From contig NZ_CP139348.1 in assembly GCF_038561965.1 (NCBI RefSeq), positions 744,001 through 808,000 on the forward strand: a stretch of 64,000 bases of DNA, in the 5' to 3' direction. Positions 1 to 7,781 of the stretch are shown here, one piece after another; position 1 is the first letter of the stretch, and every line of letters begins with the position of its first letter. The position numbers and the translations under genes are program-made. The notes below the pieces were generated by a model, which did not search any database, was not told the DNA's origin, and was given only the letters and a program-made list of their open reading frames with translations. This stretch comes from Stutzerimonas stutzeri. GTDB taxonomy: Bacteria; Pseudomonadota; Gammaproteobacteria; Pseudomonadales; Pseudomonadaceae.

Positions 1-363
1 GGCCAGCGCCGCGCTGATGCCGTTGAGCGCGGCCTCGAACGGTACGCCACGGTCGGTGTGGGTCTGCGGGTCGAAGAAGGGCTCGGTGTGCACCACGTTC
101 TGCTCTTCGCACTTCTGCAGGTAGGCCCAGGTCAGGTCGTAGAAGTCCTGCTCGGTACGCAGCACGTCGGCACCGGCGTAATAAAGGTCGAGAAATTCCT
201 GCAGGTTGCCAAAGTTGTAGGCGCTGCGCAGGGCTTCGACGTCGTTCCAAGGCAGGGCGATCTTGTTGCGCTCGGCGAGGCGGAACATCAGTTCGGGTTC
301 CAACGAGCCCTCCAGGTGCAGGTGGAGTTCGGCCTTGGGCAGATTGTTGAGCCAGTCTTGCAT
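1..363 (-). CDS. Adenine/adenosine deaminase, N-terminal part (runs off the left edge)
   Basis: This is an amidohydrolase-superfamily purine deaminase that releases ammonia from adenine or adenosine for purine salvage. Only about 121 N-terminal residues lie in the window. They begin MQDWLNNLPKAELHLHLEGS, and the HLHLEG box carries two metal-ligand histidines. The segment with PFFDPQTHTDRG matches the Pseudomonas proteins assigned as adenine deaminase. An in-frame ATG at 396 would add 11 residues, but the chosen start aligns with the usual family N-terminus. The family is well supported; adenine versus adenosine specificity is inferred from genus-level similarity. Confidence 0.85.
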   Translation of the reverse strand, partial: MQDWLNNLPKAELHLHLEGSLEPELMFRLAERNKIALPWNDVEALRSAYNFGNLQEFLDLYYAGADVLRTEQDFYDLTWAYLQKCEEQNVVHTEPFFDPQTHTDRGVPFEAALNGISAALA

Positions 364-566
364 CGCGAAGTTCTCGTCTTTCGGGTGTGCGGGCATTCTA
401 TCGACGGGGTGCAGCAACGGATATGCCAGCTGACCAGTTTGGCCGGCCTAGCAATGTTGCATGACAGTCGAATGACTGAAAGATTGCCAAATGGGCGGTT
501 TGGCGATTAATTGATCAGCGGTCTGCAGCCCAGTTCTGGCGGGCGCTGGCGAGGTTGTTCCCAATG

Positions 567-575
567 TTATCCACA
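567..575 (+). promoter_or_regulatory. DnaA box (TTATCCACA)
   Basis: This is a perfect match to the strong DnaA 9-mer. It is the first of two copies in this intergenic region. Confidence 0.5.
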
Positions 576-780
576 AAGTTCTCCACTCAATTCGGGCATA
601 ACCTTTGAGTGGCAGAACGCGATTGATGGCAAAACGTCATTAGCCGACTGTTCAGTCTAAAAAACGCAGCAATTCAAGTGGTTAACGCACCTCGGTGGGG
701 CGCCTAAGGCGAATTGATCAAAAAGTGTGCAGTTCTCTCCAGGGCCCGCGGCAGGTGCTTTCCAGGCGGCCATACAATTG

Positions 781-789
781 TTATCCACA
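781..789 (+). promoter_or_regulatory. DnaA box (TTATCCACA)
   Basis: This is the second perfect DnaA 9-mer, 214 bp from the first and in the same orientation. It lies just beyond the 3' end of the YigZ gene. Confidence 0.5.
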
Positions 790-823
790 ATTGCGTCCAC
801 AGTATTTGTGGGCAACGCAGGCT

Positions 824-1411
824 CTATTCCAGGGCTTTCAGCTGGCTGCGCCCGCGACTGATGTCAGCGAGCAATCTTTCCAGCGGTTTCAGCTGAGCGG
901 CGGGAAGGGCAATCTCCAGAGTCGCGCCTTCAGCATCGAAATGCTCGGCCTCCAGCAACGCCTCGAACTCCGCCAGGCGAGCCTTGAACAAGGCCAGTTC
1001 GGCGAAGCGGCAATGGCAGCGGCAGCGCGAGCGGGAGATCAATTCGCGGCGCTCACCGGCCTGTAGGCACTTGGCCGTGCTGCCGCCATAGGCGCGGGCG
1101 AGGCCGCCGGTGCCGAGCTTGATACCGCCGAACCAGCGGATCACCACCACCGCGACCTGATCGAAGTCCTGCCCTTCGATGGCGGTGAGCATCGGTCGCC
1201 CCGCGGTGCCGCCCGGTTCGCCGTCATCACTGAAGCGGTACTGATTGCCAATCTTCCAGGCCCAGCAGTTGTGTGTCGCGCTAGGATCGCTGACGGATTG
1301 AATGAAAGCCTGCGCTTCTTCCGGGCTTTGCACGGGCGCAGCCTTGGCCAGAAAGCGGCTCTTGCTGATCACTTCCAGCAATTCGCACGGCGCGGAGAGG
1401 GTGAAGGGCAT
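824..1411 (-). CDS. yigZ: YigZ/IMPACT-family protein
   Basis: The product is a 195-residue protein of the YigZ (IMPACT) family. It has the conserved block SDDGEPGGTAGRPML, followed by VVVIRWFGGIKLGTGGLARAYG, shown here only as landmarks. Family members have an N-terminal IMPACT fold and a C-terminal ferredoxin-like domain. The eukaryotic IMPACT homologue affects translational control; the bacterial role is not settled. I chose the ATG at 1411, which gives MPFTLSAPCE, because the upstream 61 codons are low-complexity and unconserved. The gene appears monocistronic. Confidence 0.85.
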   Translation of the reverse strand: MPFTLSAPCELLEVISKSRFLAKAAPVQSPEEAQAFIQSVSDPSATHNCWAWKIGNQYRFSDDGEPGGTAGRPMLTAIEGQDFDQVAVVVIRWFGGIKLGTGGLARAYGGSTAKCLQAGERRELISRSRCRCHCRFAELALFKARLAEFEALLEAEHFDAEGATLEIALPAAQLKPLERLLADISRGRSQLKALE

Positions 1412-1612
1412 GGCAGATACGGTGTTGGTTTGCGGGCGGCCATTGTAGCGACGCAACGGCCGCTGCGCTGTGCCCGTGCGGCCGGGCCGTCCGGCGAATG
1501 GTATGAACTTCCCCGGATCGGTTGGCCCCTTATCTAGGTAGGTGCGGTTCGCGCACGGCTTCGTACGAGCCGGGTGAACCGCTTTGCTGGCCAACCAGAT
1601 GGAGGACTTTCC

Positions 1613-1942
1613 ATGCTCAATTCCAGTTACCAGTCATGCATCCAGGCCTGCTCCAACTGCGCGCTGGTCTGCGAGTCCTGTGCGGCGTCGTGCCTGCGCG
1701 AGGATGACGTGAAGATGATGGCGCGCTGCATCAAGCTTGATCGTGATTGCGCGGACATGTGCGCAGTTGCGGCGGCGCTGATGACTCGCGACAGCCCTTA
1801 TGCGAAAGCCTTCTGCAAGCTCTGCGCACAGGTCTGTCGCGACTGCGCCGAGGAGTGCGGCAAGCACAAACACGACCATTGCCAGGCCTGCGCCCAAGCC
1901 TGTCGCAACTGCGCTGAAGAGTGCGAAAAAATGGCAGCCTGA
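1613..1942 (+). CDS. Cysteine-rich four-helix bundle copper-binding protein (Csp/DUF326-like)
   Basis: The 109-residue protein contains 19 cysteines spaced as CxxxC and CxxC along amphipathic helices (SCIQACSNCALVCESC, then CKLCAQVCRDC). This is the pattern of the DUF326/copper storage protein family, whose four-helix bundles fill with Cu(I). No signal peptide is visible, so a cytosolic Csp3-like or DUF326 role is more likely than the exported Csp1 type. The ATG at 1613 is chosen because GGAGG lies about 8 bases upstream; an earlier in-frame ATG at 1574 lacks this. No copper efflux gene or regulator adjoins it. Metal identity is inferred from the family. Confidence 0.82.
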   Translation: MLNSSYQSCIQACSNCALVCESCAASCLREDDVKMMARCIKLDRDCADMCAVAAALMTRDSPYAKAFCKLCAQVCRDCAEECGKHKHDHCQACAQACRNCAEECEKMAA

Positions 1943-1991
1943 TCGGCCGCTGCCAGGGAGGGTCGCAGCGGCGGTTGCTGGCCCTCTGGCG

Positions 1992-2636
1992 TCAGGCCAG
2001 CCAGTCCAGCGTCAGGATCAGGCGACGCTCGGCAGTTGTCGCCTGCGGCGAGCGGTGAATGATGCCGGCGCCTTCGTTACCCAGCCATTTCTCCCCTTTG
2101 AACAAGGCCACGTCCCCAGCCCCGAGCTGCTCGATAGCGTTCGGGTCAGCCGGTTCGGCTGTCGGATCACCCAGGCGTCGACGCGACATCGCGCCCTCGC
2201 GTAGCCATTCGCTGCCCGCGCCGGCATAGGTGGTAATCAGCCGCAGCGGCACGTGGTCGACGTGAAAGCGCGGACACATTGGCTTGCCCAGCACCCGCAG
2301 GCGCAGGCCGATGCGACGCGCATCGACCAGGCAGGCGAATGCCCGCACCAGCCAGGCGACGTCCGCGACGAAACCGGCGTGGCCGGACAGGTCCCGATAA
2401 GCAGCGGCCAGGGTTGGTAGCTGCACCTCGTCCTCGCCGACTGGTTCGAGGGTCAGCGATTCCGTCAGCGGCTCGCCCAGGGCCAGCAGTGCCTCGGCAA
2501 AGCCGGCAATGTGCAGCGGCAGCTGGCGCTGCCATACCGCCAGGTTGATGCCGTCGTTCAGCGCTTCGCCAAGCACCGCCGGTGTCCCGCCAAGCAACTG
2601 TCGGGGTTGTGGTCGGATAGTTTGCTGCGCCAGCAT
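1992..2636 (-). CDS. DUF1826 domain-containing protein
   Basis: The 214-residue protein belongs to the DUF1826 family, which in Pseudomonas commonly follows a COG0523 zinc GTPase. It contains FHVDHVPLRLITTY and, near the C-terminus, GAGIIHRSP; this histidine spacing recalls Fe(II)/2-oxoglutarate oxygenase cupins, but I cannot prove an enzymatic role. Its ATG shares one base with the zigA stop (TGATG), so translation is probably coupled. It is the third gene of the zinc-starvation operon and is expected to be derepressed with it. Confidence 0.8.
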   Translation of the reverse strand: MLAQQTIRPQPRQLLGGTPAVLGEALNDGINLAVWQRQLPLHIAGFAEALLALGEPLTESLTLEPVGEDEVQLPTLAAAYRDLSGHAGFVADVAWLVRAFACLVDARRIGLRLRVLGKPMCPRFHVDHVPLRLITTYAGAGSEWLREGAMSRRRLGDPTAEPADPNAIEQLGAGDVALFKGEKWLGNEGAGIIHRSPQATTAERRLILTLDWLA

Positions 2637-3838
2637 CAGGCGACCTGCTCATGCCAGGGGCCGAACGGGTCGGGCAGGCGCAGCCAGCCATCGGTGCCAA
2701 CCGCCCATTCGCTGTCGTTCAGCAAACAGGCATCCAGCTCCCTGCGTAGCTGTTCAAAATTGATGTTCTGCCCGATGAAGACCAGCTCCTGACGACAATC
2801 GCCGAACTCGCCACGGGATTTCGCCAGGATTGCCGTGCGACTTTCGCTGTCGCTCGGCCAGGCTGATTCAGGCGTGAAATGCCACCAGCGGCCGGCATAG
2901 TCGTAGCGCATCAGCCCGCCGGCCTGCGACCAGCTGCCTGCTTCCTCTGGCCGGGTGGCCAGCCAGAAAAAGCCTTTGGATCGCAGCAACCTGCCGTTGC
3001 TCCATTCACGGTTGAGGAAGTTATAGAAGCGCTGCGGATGGAATGGCCGGCGCGCCAGGTAGGCGGTCGAGGCGATGCCATATTCTTCGGTTTCCGGGAC
3101 ATGCTCGCCGCGCATTTCCTTGAGCCAGCCCGGCGCCTGGGCGGCGCGCTCGAAGTCGAAGCGGCCGGTATCGAGGATGCGCTCGAGCGGCACCTGGCCC
3201 ATGCTCATCGGCAGGATCTCGGCGTGCGTGTTGAGGCGACCGAGGATGGCGGTCAGTTCTTCACGCTCGGCGGTGGAAATCAGGTCGATCTTGCTGATCA
3301 GGATGACGTCGGCGAATTCCACCTGCTCGATCAGCAACTCGGTGACCGAACGCTCGTCGTCCTCGCCGAGGCTCTCACCATGGCTGGCCAGGCTCTCGGC
3401 CTCCTGGAAATCGCGCAGGAAATTCACCCCGTCGACCACCGTGACCATGGTATCCAGCCGTGCCAGGTCGGCCAGGCTCTGGCCCTGCTCGTCGCGAAAG
3501 GTGAAGGTTTCGGCCACCGGCAGTGGCTCTGAAATGCCGGTGGACTCGATCAACAGGTAGTCGAAGCGACCCTCACGGGCAAGCTTGCCGACTTCCTCGA
3601 GCAGGTCCTCGCGCAGGGTGCAGCAGATGCAACCGTTGCTCATCTCGACCAGTTTTTCCTCGGCCCGATTGAGGCTGACACCGCGCTGCACCTCGTTGCC
3701 GTCGATGTTGATCTCGCTCATGTCATTAACGATCACCGCGACACGACGGCCTTCGCGATTCTTCAGGATGTGGTTGAGCAGGGTGCTCTTGCCGGCGCCG
3801 AGGAAGCCGGACAGAACGGTAACGGGGAGGCGATTCAT
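2636..3838 (-). CDS. zigA: COG0523 zinc metallochaperone GTPase (ZigA-type)
   Basis: The 400-residue G3E-family GTPase is proposed to deliver zinc to client proteins during zinc limitation. Visible features in order are the Walker A motif GFLGAGKST near residue 10, the metal-binding CICC in NGCICCTLREDL near residue 71, ESTG near residue 100, and the base-recognition motif SKIDL. A C-terminal CobW_C domain follows. It starts 9 bases after the dksA2 stop and overlaps the DUF1826 start. The Zur box upstream of dksA2 and the gene order match Zur-regulated COG0523 genes of pseudomonads. Zinc rather than another metal is inferred from that context. Confidence 0.88.
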   Translation of the reverse strand: MNRLPVTVLSGFLGAGKSTLLNHILKNREGRRVAVIVNDMSEINIDGNEVQRGVSLNRAEEKLVEMSNGCICCTLREDLLEEVGKLAREGRFDYLLIESTGISEPLPVAETFTFRDEQGQSLADLARLDTMVTVVDGVNFLRDFQEAESLASHGESLGEDDERSVTELLIEQVEFADVILISKIDLISTAEREELTAILGRLNTHAEILPMSMGQVPLERILDTGRFDFERAAQAPGWLKEMRGEHVPETEEYGIASTAYLARRPFHPQRFYNFLNREWSNGRLLRSKGFFWLATRPEEAGSWSQAGGLMRYDYAGRWWHFTPESAWPSDSESRTAILAKSRGEFGDCRQELVFIGQNINFEQLRRELDACLLNDSEWAVGTDGWLRLPDPFGPWHEQVA

Positions 3839-3847
3839 GGCGGTCTC

Positions 3848-4252
3848 TCAGGCGGATCGTTGGTGTTTTTCGCGCTGTTCCTGGCGTTGTTTCGCCTCGA
3901 TGGACAGCGTCGTGGTGGGGCGCAGCAACAACCGCGGCAGACCGATCGGCTCGCCGGTTTCGGCGCACCAGCCGTATTCGCCGCGGGCGATGGCATCCAG
4001 CGCGTCGTCGATCTTGTCCAGCAGCTTCTTCTCACGCTCCAGCACGCGCAGTTGCCACTGGCGCTGTTCTTCGGCGCTGCCGATATCCGCCGGATCGCTG
4101 CTCGGCTCGACTTCGCGCAAGGCGGTGAATTCTTCGGCGATGCGGCTTTGCAATTCCTGACGCTGGCGCAGCAGCAGGTCGCGGAAGAAGGCCTGCTGCT
4201 CGGCGCTCATATAGGCATCGGCGGGTTGCGCGAGGAGGTCGGATTCGGTCAT
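3848..4252 (-). CDS. dksA2: DksA2, zinc-independent DksA paralogue
   Basis: The 134-residue RNA-polymerase-binding transcription factor has the DksA coiled coil (FFRDLLLRQRQELQSRIAEE onward) and the C-terminal globular segment. The normal four-cysteine zinc finger is replaced by WCAETGEPIGLPRLLLRPTT, where a single Cys remains. That is the signature of DksA2 in Pseudomonas, which stands in for DksA when zinc is scarce. The ATG at 4252 follows the Zur box by about 30 bases; an upstream in-frame alternative start would lie across that operator. It is the first gene of a three-gene zinc-starvation operon. Confidence 0.9.
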   Translation of the reverse strand: MTESDLLAQPADAYMSAEQQAFFRDLLLRQRQELQSRIAEEFTALREVEPSSDPADIGSAEEQRQWQLRVLEREKKLLDKIDDALDAIARGEYGWCAETGEPIGLPRLLLRPTTTLSIEAKQRQEQREKHQRSA

Positions 4253-4282
4253 GAGCGGGTGCCCGGCAAGGTTGATTAGTGA

Positions 4283-4295
4283 GTTATAACATAAC
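4283..4295. promoter_or_regulatory. Zur box
   Basis: GTTATAACATAAC is a perfect GTTAT/ATAAC inverted repeat with a 3-base centre. It resembles Zur operators (GTTATA-type half-sites) and lies 31 bases upstream of the dksA2 ATG, where repressor binding would block the promoter. The downstream operon content fits zinc-dependent repression. Confidence 0.85.
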
Positions 4296-4424
4296 ATTTA
4301 TGATCGATACGAGTACGTATCGGGTAGTGCCAGGTATTGCGCAAGGGACGGGTAGCTTTGATCGGGTTACGAGGATGTTGCGATAGCGGTCTTGTCGCAG
4401 GCATGGGACGAGTTGGCGCGCTGT

Positions 4425-4513
4425 GGTGGGCTGAGGCCCACCCTACGAGGGATGCGACGTGGAGCGCAGGCACAGAAGGCTTTGAGGTTTTGTAGGGTGG
4501 GCTTCAGCCCACC
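4425..4513. repeat. Inverted pair of REP-like hairpins
   Basis: GGTGGGCTGAGGCCCACCCT at 4425 and its near reverse complement GTAGGGTGGGCTTCAGCCCA at 4492 form a converging pair. Each is itself a small hairpin. The same pair recurs at 47793-47852. This is the layout of REP doublets (REPINs) in pseudomonads. Confidence 0.75.
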
Positions 4514-4568
4514 GCATTCACCACCGCGGATGCGCCCAAGCCCGCCCGATGGGAGCGCATTCGTTTGC

Positions 4569-5096
4569 TCAGCTGGTGCTTGAAAGGCCGTGGTAGTTGC
4601 GACCGAAGTACACCAGCGCATCGCTGCTGTCGCGGCGGTACACGGCGACGACTTCGCAGTAGAGGATGTCGTGGGTGCCGACGCTGGCGCTGTGGCTGAT
4701 GCGGCAGTCGAACGACACTGTGGCGCCGTCGAGCAGAGGTGAGCCGGTCATGCCGGTGCTCCACTGCGCCGCGGCGAAGCGCTCGGCCATGGGTGTTTTG
4801 CCGCCGAACAGGTTGGACAAGTCCCGCTGTGCGCCGGCAAGGGTGTTCACGCATAGCTGTCCGTTGGCGGTGACGATCGGGTGCGCCGAGGCGGTCCGGT
4901 TCAGGCACACCAGCAGGGTCGGCGGTTCGTCGGTAACGCTGCACACCGCGGTGGCGGTGAAGCCGGCGCGCCCGCTGGGCCCGTCGGTGGTGATGATATT
5001 GACCGCCGCGGCCAGGCGCGCCATGGCGTCGCGGTAGTCCTCACGAATCACTGGAGCGCTGAATTGACTGGTGGTTTCGCATTGAGCCAGTTGCAT
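4569..5096 (-). CDS. rutF: RutF, flavin reductase
   Basis: The 175-residue FMN reductase supplies reduced flavin to the monooxygenase RutA in the Rut pyrimidine pathway. The flavin_reductase-like domain spans nearly the whole chain, with NIITTDGPSGRAGFTATAVCS and the terminal YFGRNYHGL typical of RutF. The ATG at 5096 lies 13 bases beyond the rutE stop and is preceded by GGAGAAACG. It is the last gene of rutABCDEF. No rutG-type permease follows, so uracil must enter by another transporter. Confidence 0.92.
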   Translation of the reverse strand: MQLAQCETTSQFSAPVIREDYRDAMARLAAAVNIITTDGPSGRAGFTATAVCSVTDEPPTLLVCLNRTASAHPIVTANGQLCVNTLAGAQRDLSNLFGGKTPMAERFAAAQWSTGMTGSPLLDGATVSFDCRISHSASVGTHDILYCEVVAVYRRDSSDALVYFGRNYHGLSSTS

Positions 5097-5109
5097 GGTC
5101 GTTTCTCCA

Positions 5110-5700
5110 TCAGGCAATAACGCAGGCCCGGTCGAAGGGCAGGCGTGGCAGGCGGTCGCGCAGCTTGCTGGCATCGCCGTAGCCGAGGTTGATCAGCAGA
5201 TTCGATTTCCAACGGGTGCTGCCGAAGAAGGCCTCGTCCAGCGCTTTGCCGTCGAAGCCCGACATCGGTCCACAATCGAGTCCCAGGGCGCGGGCGGCGA
5301 GGATCAGGTAGCCGGCCTGCAGCGAGCTGTTGCGCAGTGCGTTCTCGGTGATCAGTGCCGGCTGCCCTGCGTACCAGCTGCGGGCGTCGGCGAAGGGAAA
5401 CAGCTCCGCCAGGGTTTCCGGGAAGTCCTCGTCATAGGCGACGATCACCGTGACCGGTGCGGCCATGGTCTTGTCCAGATTGCCCTTGGACAGGCAGGGC
5501 GCGAGCTTTGCCTTTCCCTCCGGCGTGCGTACGAAGACAAAGCGTCCCGGGCAGCTGTTCACCGCGGTGGGGCCCAGGCGGACGTGCTCGTAGAGTTGTT
5601 CGAGCAGTGCGTCCGGCACCGGCTTGTCCAGCCAGGCGCTGTGGGTGCGCGCCTCGCTGAACAGCGTCGCGAGAGCATTCGAGTCGATAGGGGCGTGCAT
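5110..5700 (-). CDS. rutE: RutE, malonic semialdehyde reductase
   Basis: The 196-residue nitroreductase-family enzyme reduces toxic malonic semialdehyde, released late in uracil breakdown, to 3-hydroxypropionate. It has the family N-terminus (ARTHSAWLDKPVPDALLEQLYE) and the PTAVNSCPGRFVFV block, which match RutE rather than general nitroreductases. The start at 5700 lies just after rutD, whose stop is at 5712. It sits between rutD and rutF, as in the standard operon. Confidence 0.92.
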   Translation of the reverse strand: MHAPIDSNALATLFSEARTHSAWLDKPVPDALLEQLYEHVRLGPTAVNSCPGRFVFVRTPEGKAKLAPCLSKGNLDKTMAAPVTVIVAYDEDFPETLAELFPFADARSWYAGQPALITENALRNSSLQAGYLILAARALGLDCGPMSGFDGKALDEAFFGSTRWKSNLLINLGYGDASKLRDRLPRLPFDRACVIA

Positions 5701-5711
5701 GGTCGGATTCC

Positions 5712-6509
5712 TCAGGCTGCTGCGACCTGGCCGCATTGCTCGGCAAGATGGTCCAGCAGGATCTGGTTGAAGGGGTCGCTGTCGCTGACGCTGGACGCGT
5801 GGCCGCCGTAGTTCAGCAGCGCCAGCTGGGCGTTGGGCATGACATCAGCCAGGTGCTGCGAGCGTTGCCAGGGCACCAGCATGTCGTCGCGATTGGCAAT
5901 CAGCAGGGTCGGGGTGGTGATGCGCGGCAGCTCGGCTTCGATATCGAAGGCCTGCAGCGCTTCGATGCGCCGCACCAGATTCATCGTCGGCGGAAAGTGC
6001 GCCAGGGCATGGGCATCGTCGCGTGCCAGTCGCTCGCTGTTGGCAGCGATCCAGTCGGCCGGATAGAGGAACAGCGACTGCGCCTGCACGTAGGCCGCTG
6101 CGCCGCTGTCGTGCAATAGCTTTAGTCGCACCGCGAAACAACGCACGCTGTGCGGGTTGGGGCTGCCCCAGGCATTGATCGGCACCAGGCTCTGCAGCAG
6201 TTGCGGCCGCAGCAGGGCGATCTGCAACCCCACCAGCCCGCCGAGGGCGTGGCCGATGAAGTGGCAGCGGCGAATGCTCAGGGTATCCAGCAACTCCAGC
6301 AGTTCGACTGCCATGGACTCGATGGAATAGCCCGCCGGCAGGTTCGCCGGGCTCTTGTTGGTACCCAGCTGGTCGTAGACCAGCACCCGGTAATCCTGCG
6401 TCAGTGCCGCCAGCTGTGGCGTCCAGAAGGCACCGGCGCCGCCGAGGCCGGAGCTGAGCACCAGGGTCGGAGCATCCGGCTCCATGCGGCCATGAAGTTC
6501 GTAGTGCAT
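5712..6509 (-). CDS. rutD: RutD, aminoacrylate hydrolase-type alpha/beta-hydrolase
   Basis: The 265-residue alpha/beta-hydrolase speeds conversion of 3-aminoacrylate to malonic semialdehyde and ammonia. The oxyanion region SSGLGGAGAFW and the C-terminal NYGGHASSVSD are visible. The nucleophile elbow reads GHALGG, so Ala stands where most family enzymes have Ser; to my recollection other RutD proteins share this, which would make it a family trait. The ATG at 6509 was chosen because the upstream reading frame overlaps the 3' end of rutC. Confidence 0.9.
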   Translation of the reverse strand: MHYELHGRMEPDAPTLVLSSGLGGAGAFWTPQLAALTQDYRVLVYDQLGTNKSPANLPAGYSIESMAVELLELLDTLSIRRCHFIGHALGGLVGLQIALLRPQLLQSLVPINAWGSPNPHSVRCFAVRLKLLHDSGAAAYVQAQSLFLYPADWIAANSERLARDDAHALAHFPPTMNLVRRIEALQAFDIEAELPRITTPTLLIANRDDMLVPWQRSQHLADVMPNAQLALLNYGGHASSVSDSDPFNQILLDHLAEQCGQVAAA

Positions 6510-6568
6510 GTCATACCTCCGCGAGGTCGAAGTGCAAGCCGCCGGCGCGCCGGACGGCCCGGCAGGCG

Positions 6569-6955
6569 CTATTGGCCGACGTGGGCGATGCTGGCGATCT
6601 CGATCAGCGCATCGGGCTTCACCAGCCCGCACTGGATGCAGTAACGCGCGGGTTTCTCGCCGGGGAAATACTCGGCGTACACCTCGTTGACCTTCGCGTA
6701 GTTGGCCCAGTCGGTGAGCATGATCATGTTGAAGGTGACGTCGTTCATGCTGCCGCCGGCAGCCTCGACGACGCCCTTGATGGTTTCCAGCACATGACGG
6801 GTCTGCGCGGCGGCGTCGCCGACGTGGACCACGTTGTTGTCCTTGTCGAACGGCAGTGTGCCGGAGACGTAGACCACGCCATCGGCCATGGAGCCTGGAA
6901 CGTACGGGGCGAGCGGTTTGCCGGAGCCGGCGGGGATGATGGATTGCTTGGGCAT
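6569..6955 (-). CDS. rutC: RutC, RidA-family aminoacrylate deaminase
   Basis: The 128-residue RidA/YjgF protein begins MPKQSIIPAGSGKPLAPYVPG and carries the family's conserved arginine near the C-terminus (GEKPARYCIQCGLVKPDALIEI). In the Rut pathway it acts on the aminoacrylate intermediate. It lies between rutB and rutD; the gap to rutB is 79 bases, larger than other gaps in this operon, but no terminator is seen there. Confidence 0.92.
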   Translation of the reverse strand: MPKQSIIPAGSGKPLAPYVPGSMADGVVYVSGTLPFDKDNNVVHVGDAAAQTRHVLETIKGVVEAAGGSMNDVTFNMIMLTDWANYAKVNEVYAEYFPGEKPARYCIQCGLVKPDALIEIASIAHVGQ

Positions 6956-7034
6956 ATCGTTGATTCCTTGCAAGGCATTCAGGCGAACCCGGCGGGCGCC
7001 TCTGCGGGCACCGCGATCAGGTATGGGGATGAAA

Positions 7035-7781
7035 TCAGCTGGCGACCGCCACGCTGGGTGCGGTCGCGAAGCTCTGACAGAAGGCGTCGACGCTGGACAC
7101 CCAGCCGAAGAACGTCTCGATGTTGTACAGCGCGGCCTGCTGGGCGAATTCCGGCCCGGCCTGATGGGTGGCATCGGCCAGCACCACGCCGAAATACTCC
7201 AGGTGAAAGCCGTCGCGCAGGGTCGATTCCACGCACACGTTGGTGGCGATGCCGGTGAACACCAGGTTGCGGATGCCACGGGCACGCAGGGTGCTGTCCA
7301 GCTGCGAGTTGAAGAAACCGCTATAGCGCGGCTTGGGCACCAGGATGTCGCCGGGCTGCGGTGCCAGTTCATCCACCAGCGCGTAATCCCAACCGCCTTT
7401 GGCCAGCAGCGTGCCGGCCAGCTCCGGGCGTCTGCGCATGGTCTTCAGCGCATTGGATTTGTGCCAGTTGGGCGAGCCCGGTCCGCCGGCCTCGACGTAC
7501 CCGCTGTCCCAGCCGTTCTGCAGAAAGATCACCTGCATGCCGGCGGCACGAGCTGCGCTCAGCGCCTGGCGAATTTTCTCGATCACCGGCTTGGTCGCCG
7601 ACACATCGAAGCCCGCCAGGTCGAGATAGCCGCCACGGGTGGCGTAGGCGTTCTGCATGTCCACCACGATCAGCGCGGTTTCGCTCGCCTTCATCGCGAG
7701 CGGCTCGGGGCGTGCCGGTAGCTGCACAGGTTCGTCCGTGGCGCTCAGGCCGTAGCCGGAGATCTGTTCGACGGCGTTCAT
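7035..7781 (-). CDS. rutB: RutB, ureidoacrylate amidohydrolase
   Basis: The 248-residue isochorismatase-family hydrolase releases carbamate/ammonia from (Z)-3-ureidoacrylate peracid or ureidoacrylate. The triad is visible as Asp in VVDMQNAY, Lys in KPRYSGFF, and Cys in GIATNVCVEST. Its ATG shares one base with the rutA stop (TGATG), indicating translational coupling. Length matches RutB of other gammaproteobacteria. Confidence 0.95.
   Translation of the reverse strand: MNAVEQISGYGLSATDEPVQLPARPEPLAMKASETALIVVDMQNAYATRGGYLDLAGFDVSATKPVIEKIRQALSAARAAGMQVIFLQNGWDSGYVEAGGPGSPNWHKSNALKTMRRRPELAGTLLAKGGWDYALVDELAPQPGDILVPKPRYSGFFNSQLDSTLRARGIRNLVFTGIATNVCVESTLRDGFHLEYFGVVLADATHQAGPEFAQQAALYNIETFFGWVSSVDAFCQSFATAPSVAVAS

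Larger units (their letters stand above)
364..823. other. Gene-free region with DnaA-box motifs
   Basis: No convincing gene is seen between the adenine deaminase start and the end of the YigZ gene. The stretch is richer in A+T than its surroundings and holds two perfect DnaA boxes, annotated separately. A weaker box-like TTGCCCACA lies on the minus strand near 810. No dnaA, dnaN, gidA or parAB genes flank it, so it is not the usual chromosomal origin region. Confidence 0.5.
4253..4568. other. Intergenic region: Zur operator plus inverted REP pair
   Basis: This stretch holds the Zur box of the dksA2 operon and an inverted pair of REP-like hairpins, each annotated below. No coding sequence is supported here. 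Confidence 0.7.

Noticed and set aside
364..823. Possible chromosomal replication origin
   Set aside because: Only two clear DnaA boxes and no AT-rich unwinding 13-mers or dnaA/dnaN/rpmH neighbours; called a DnaA-box region only.
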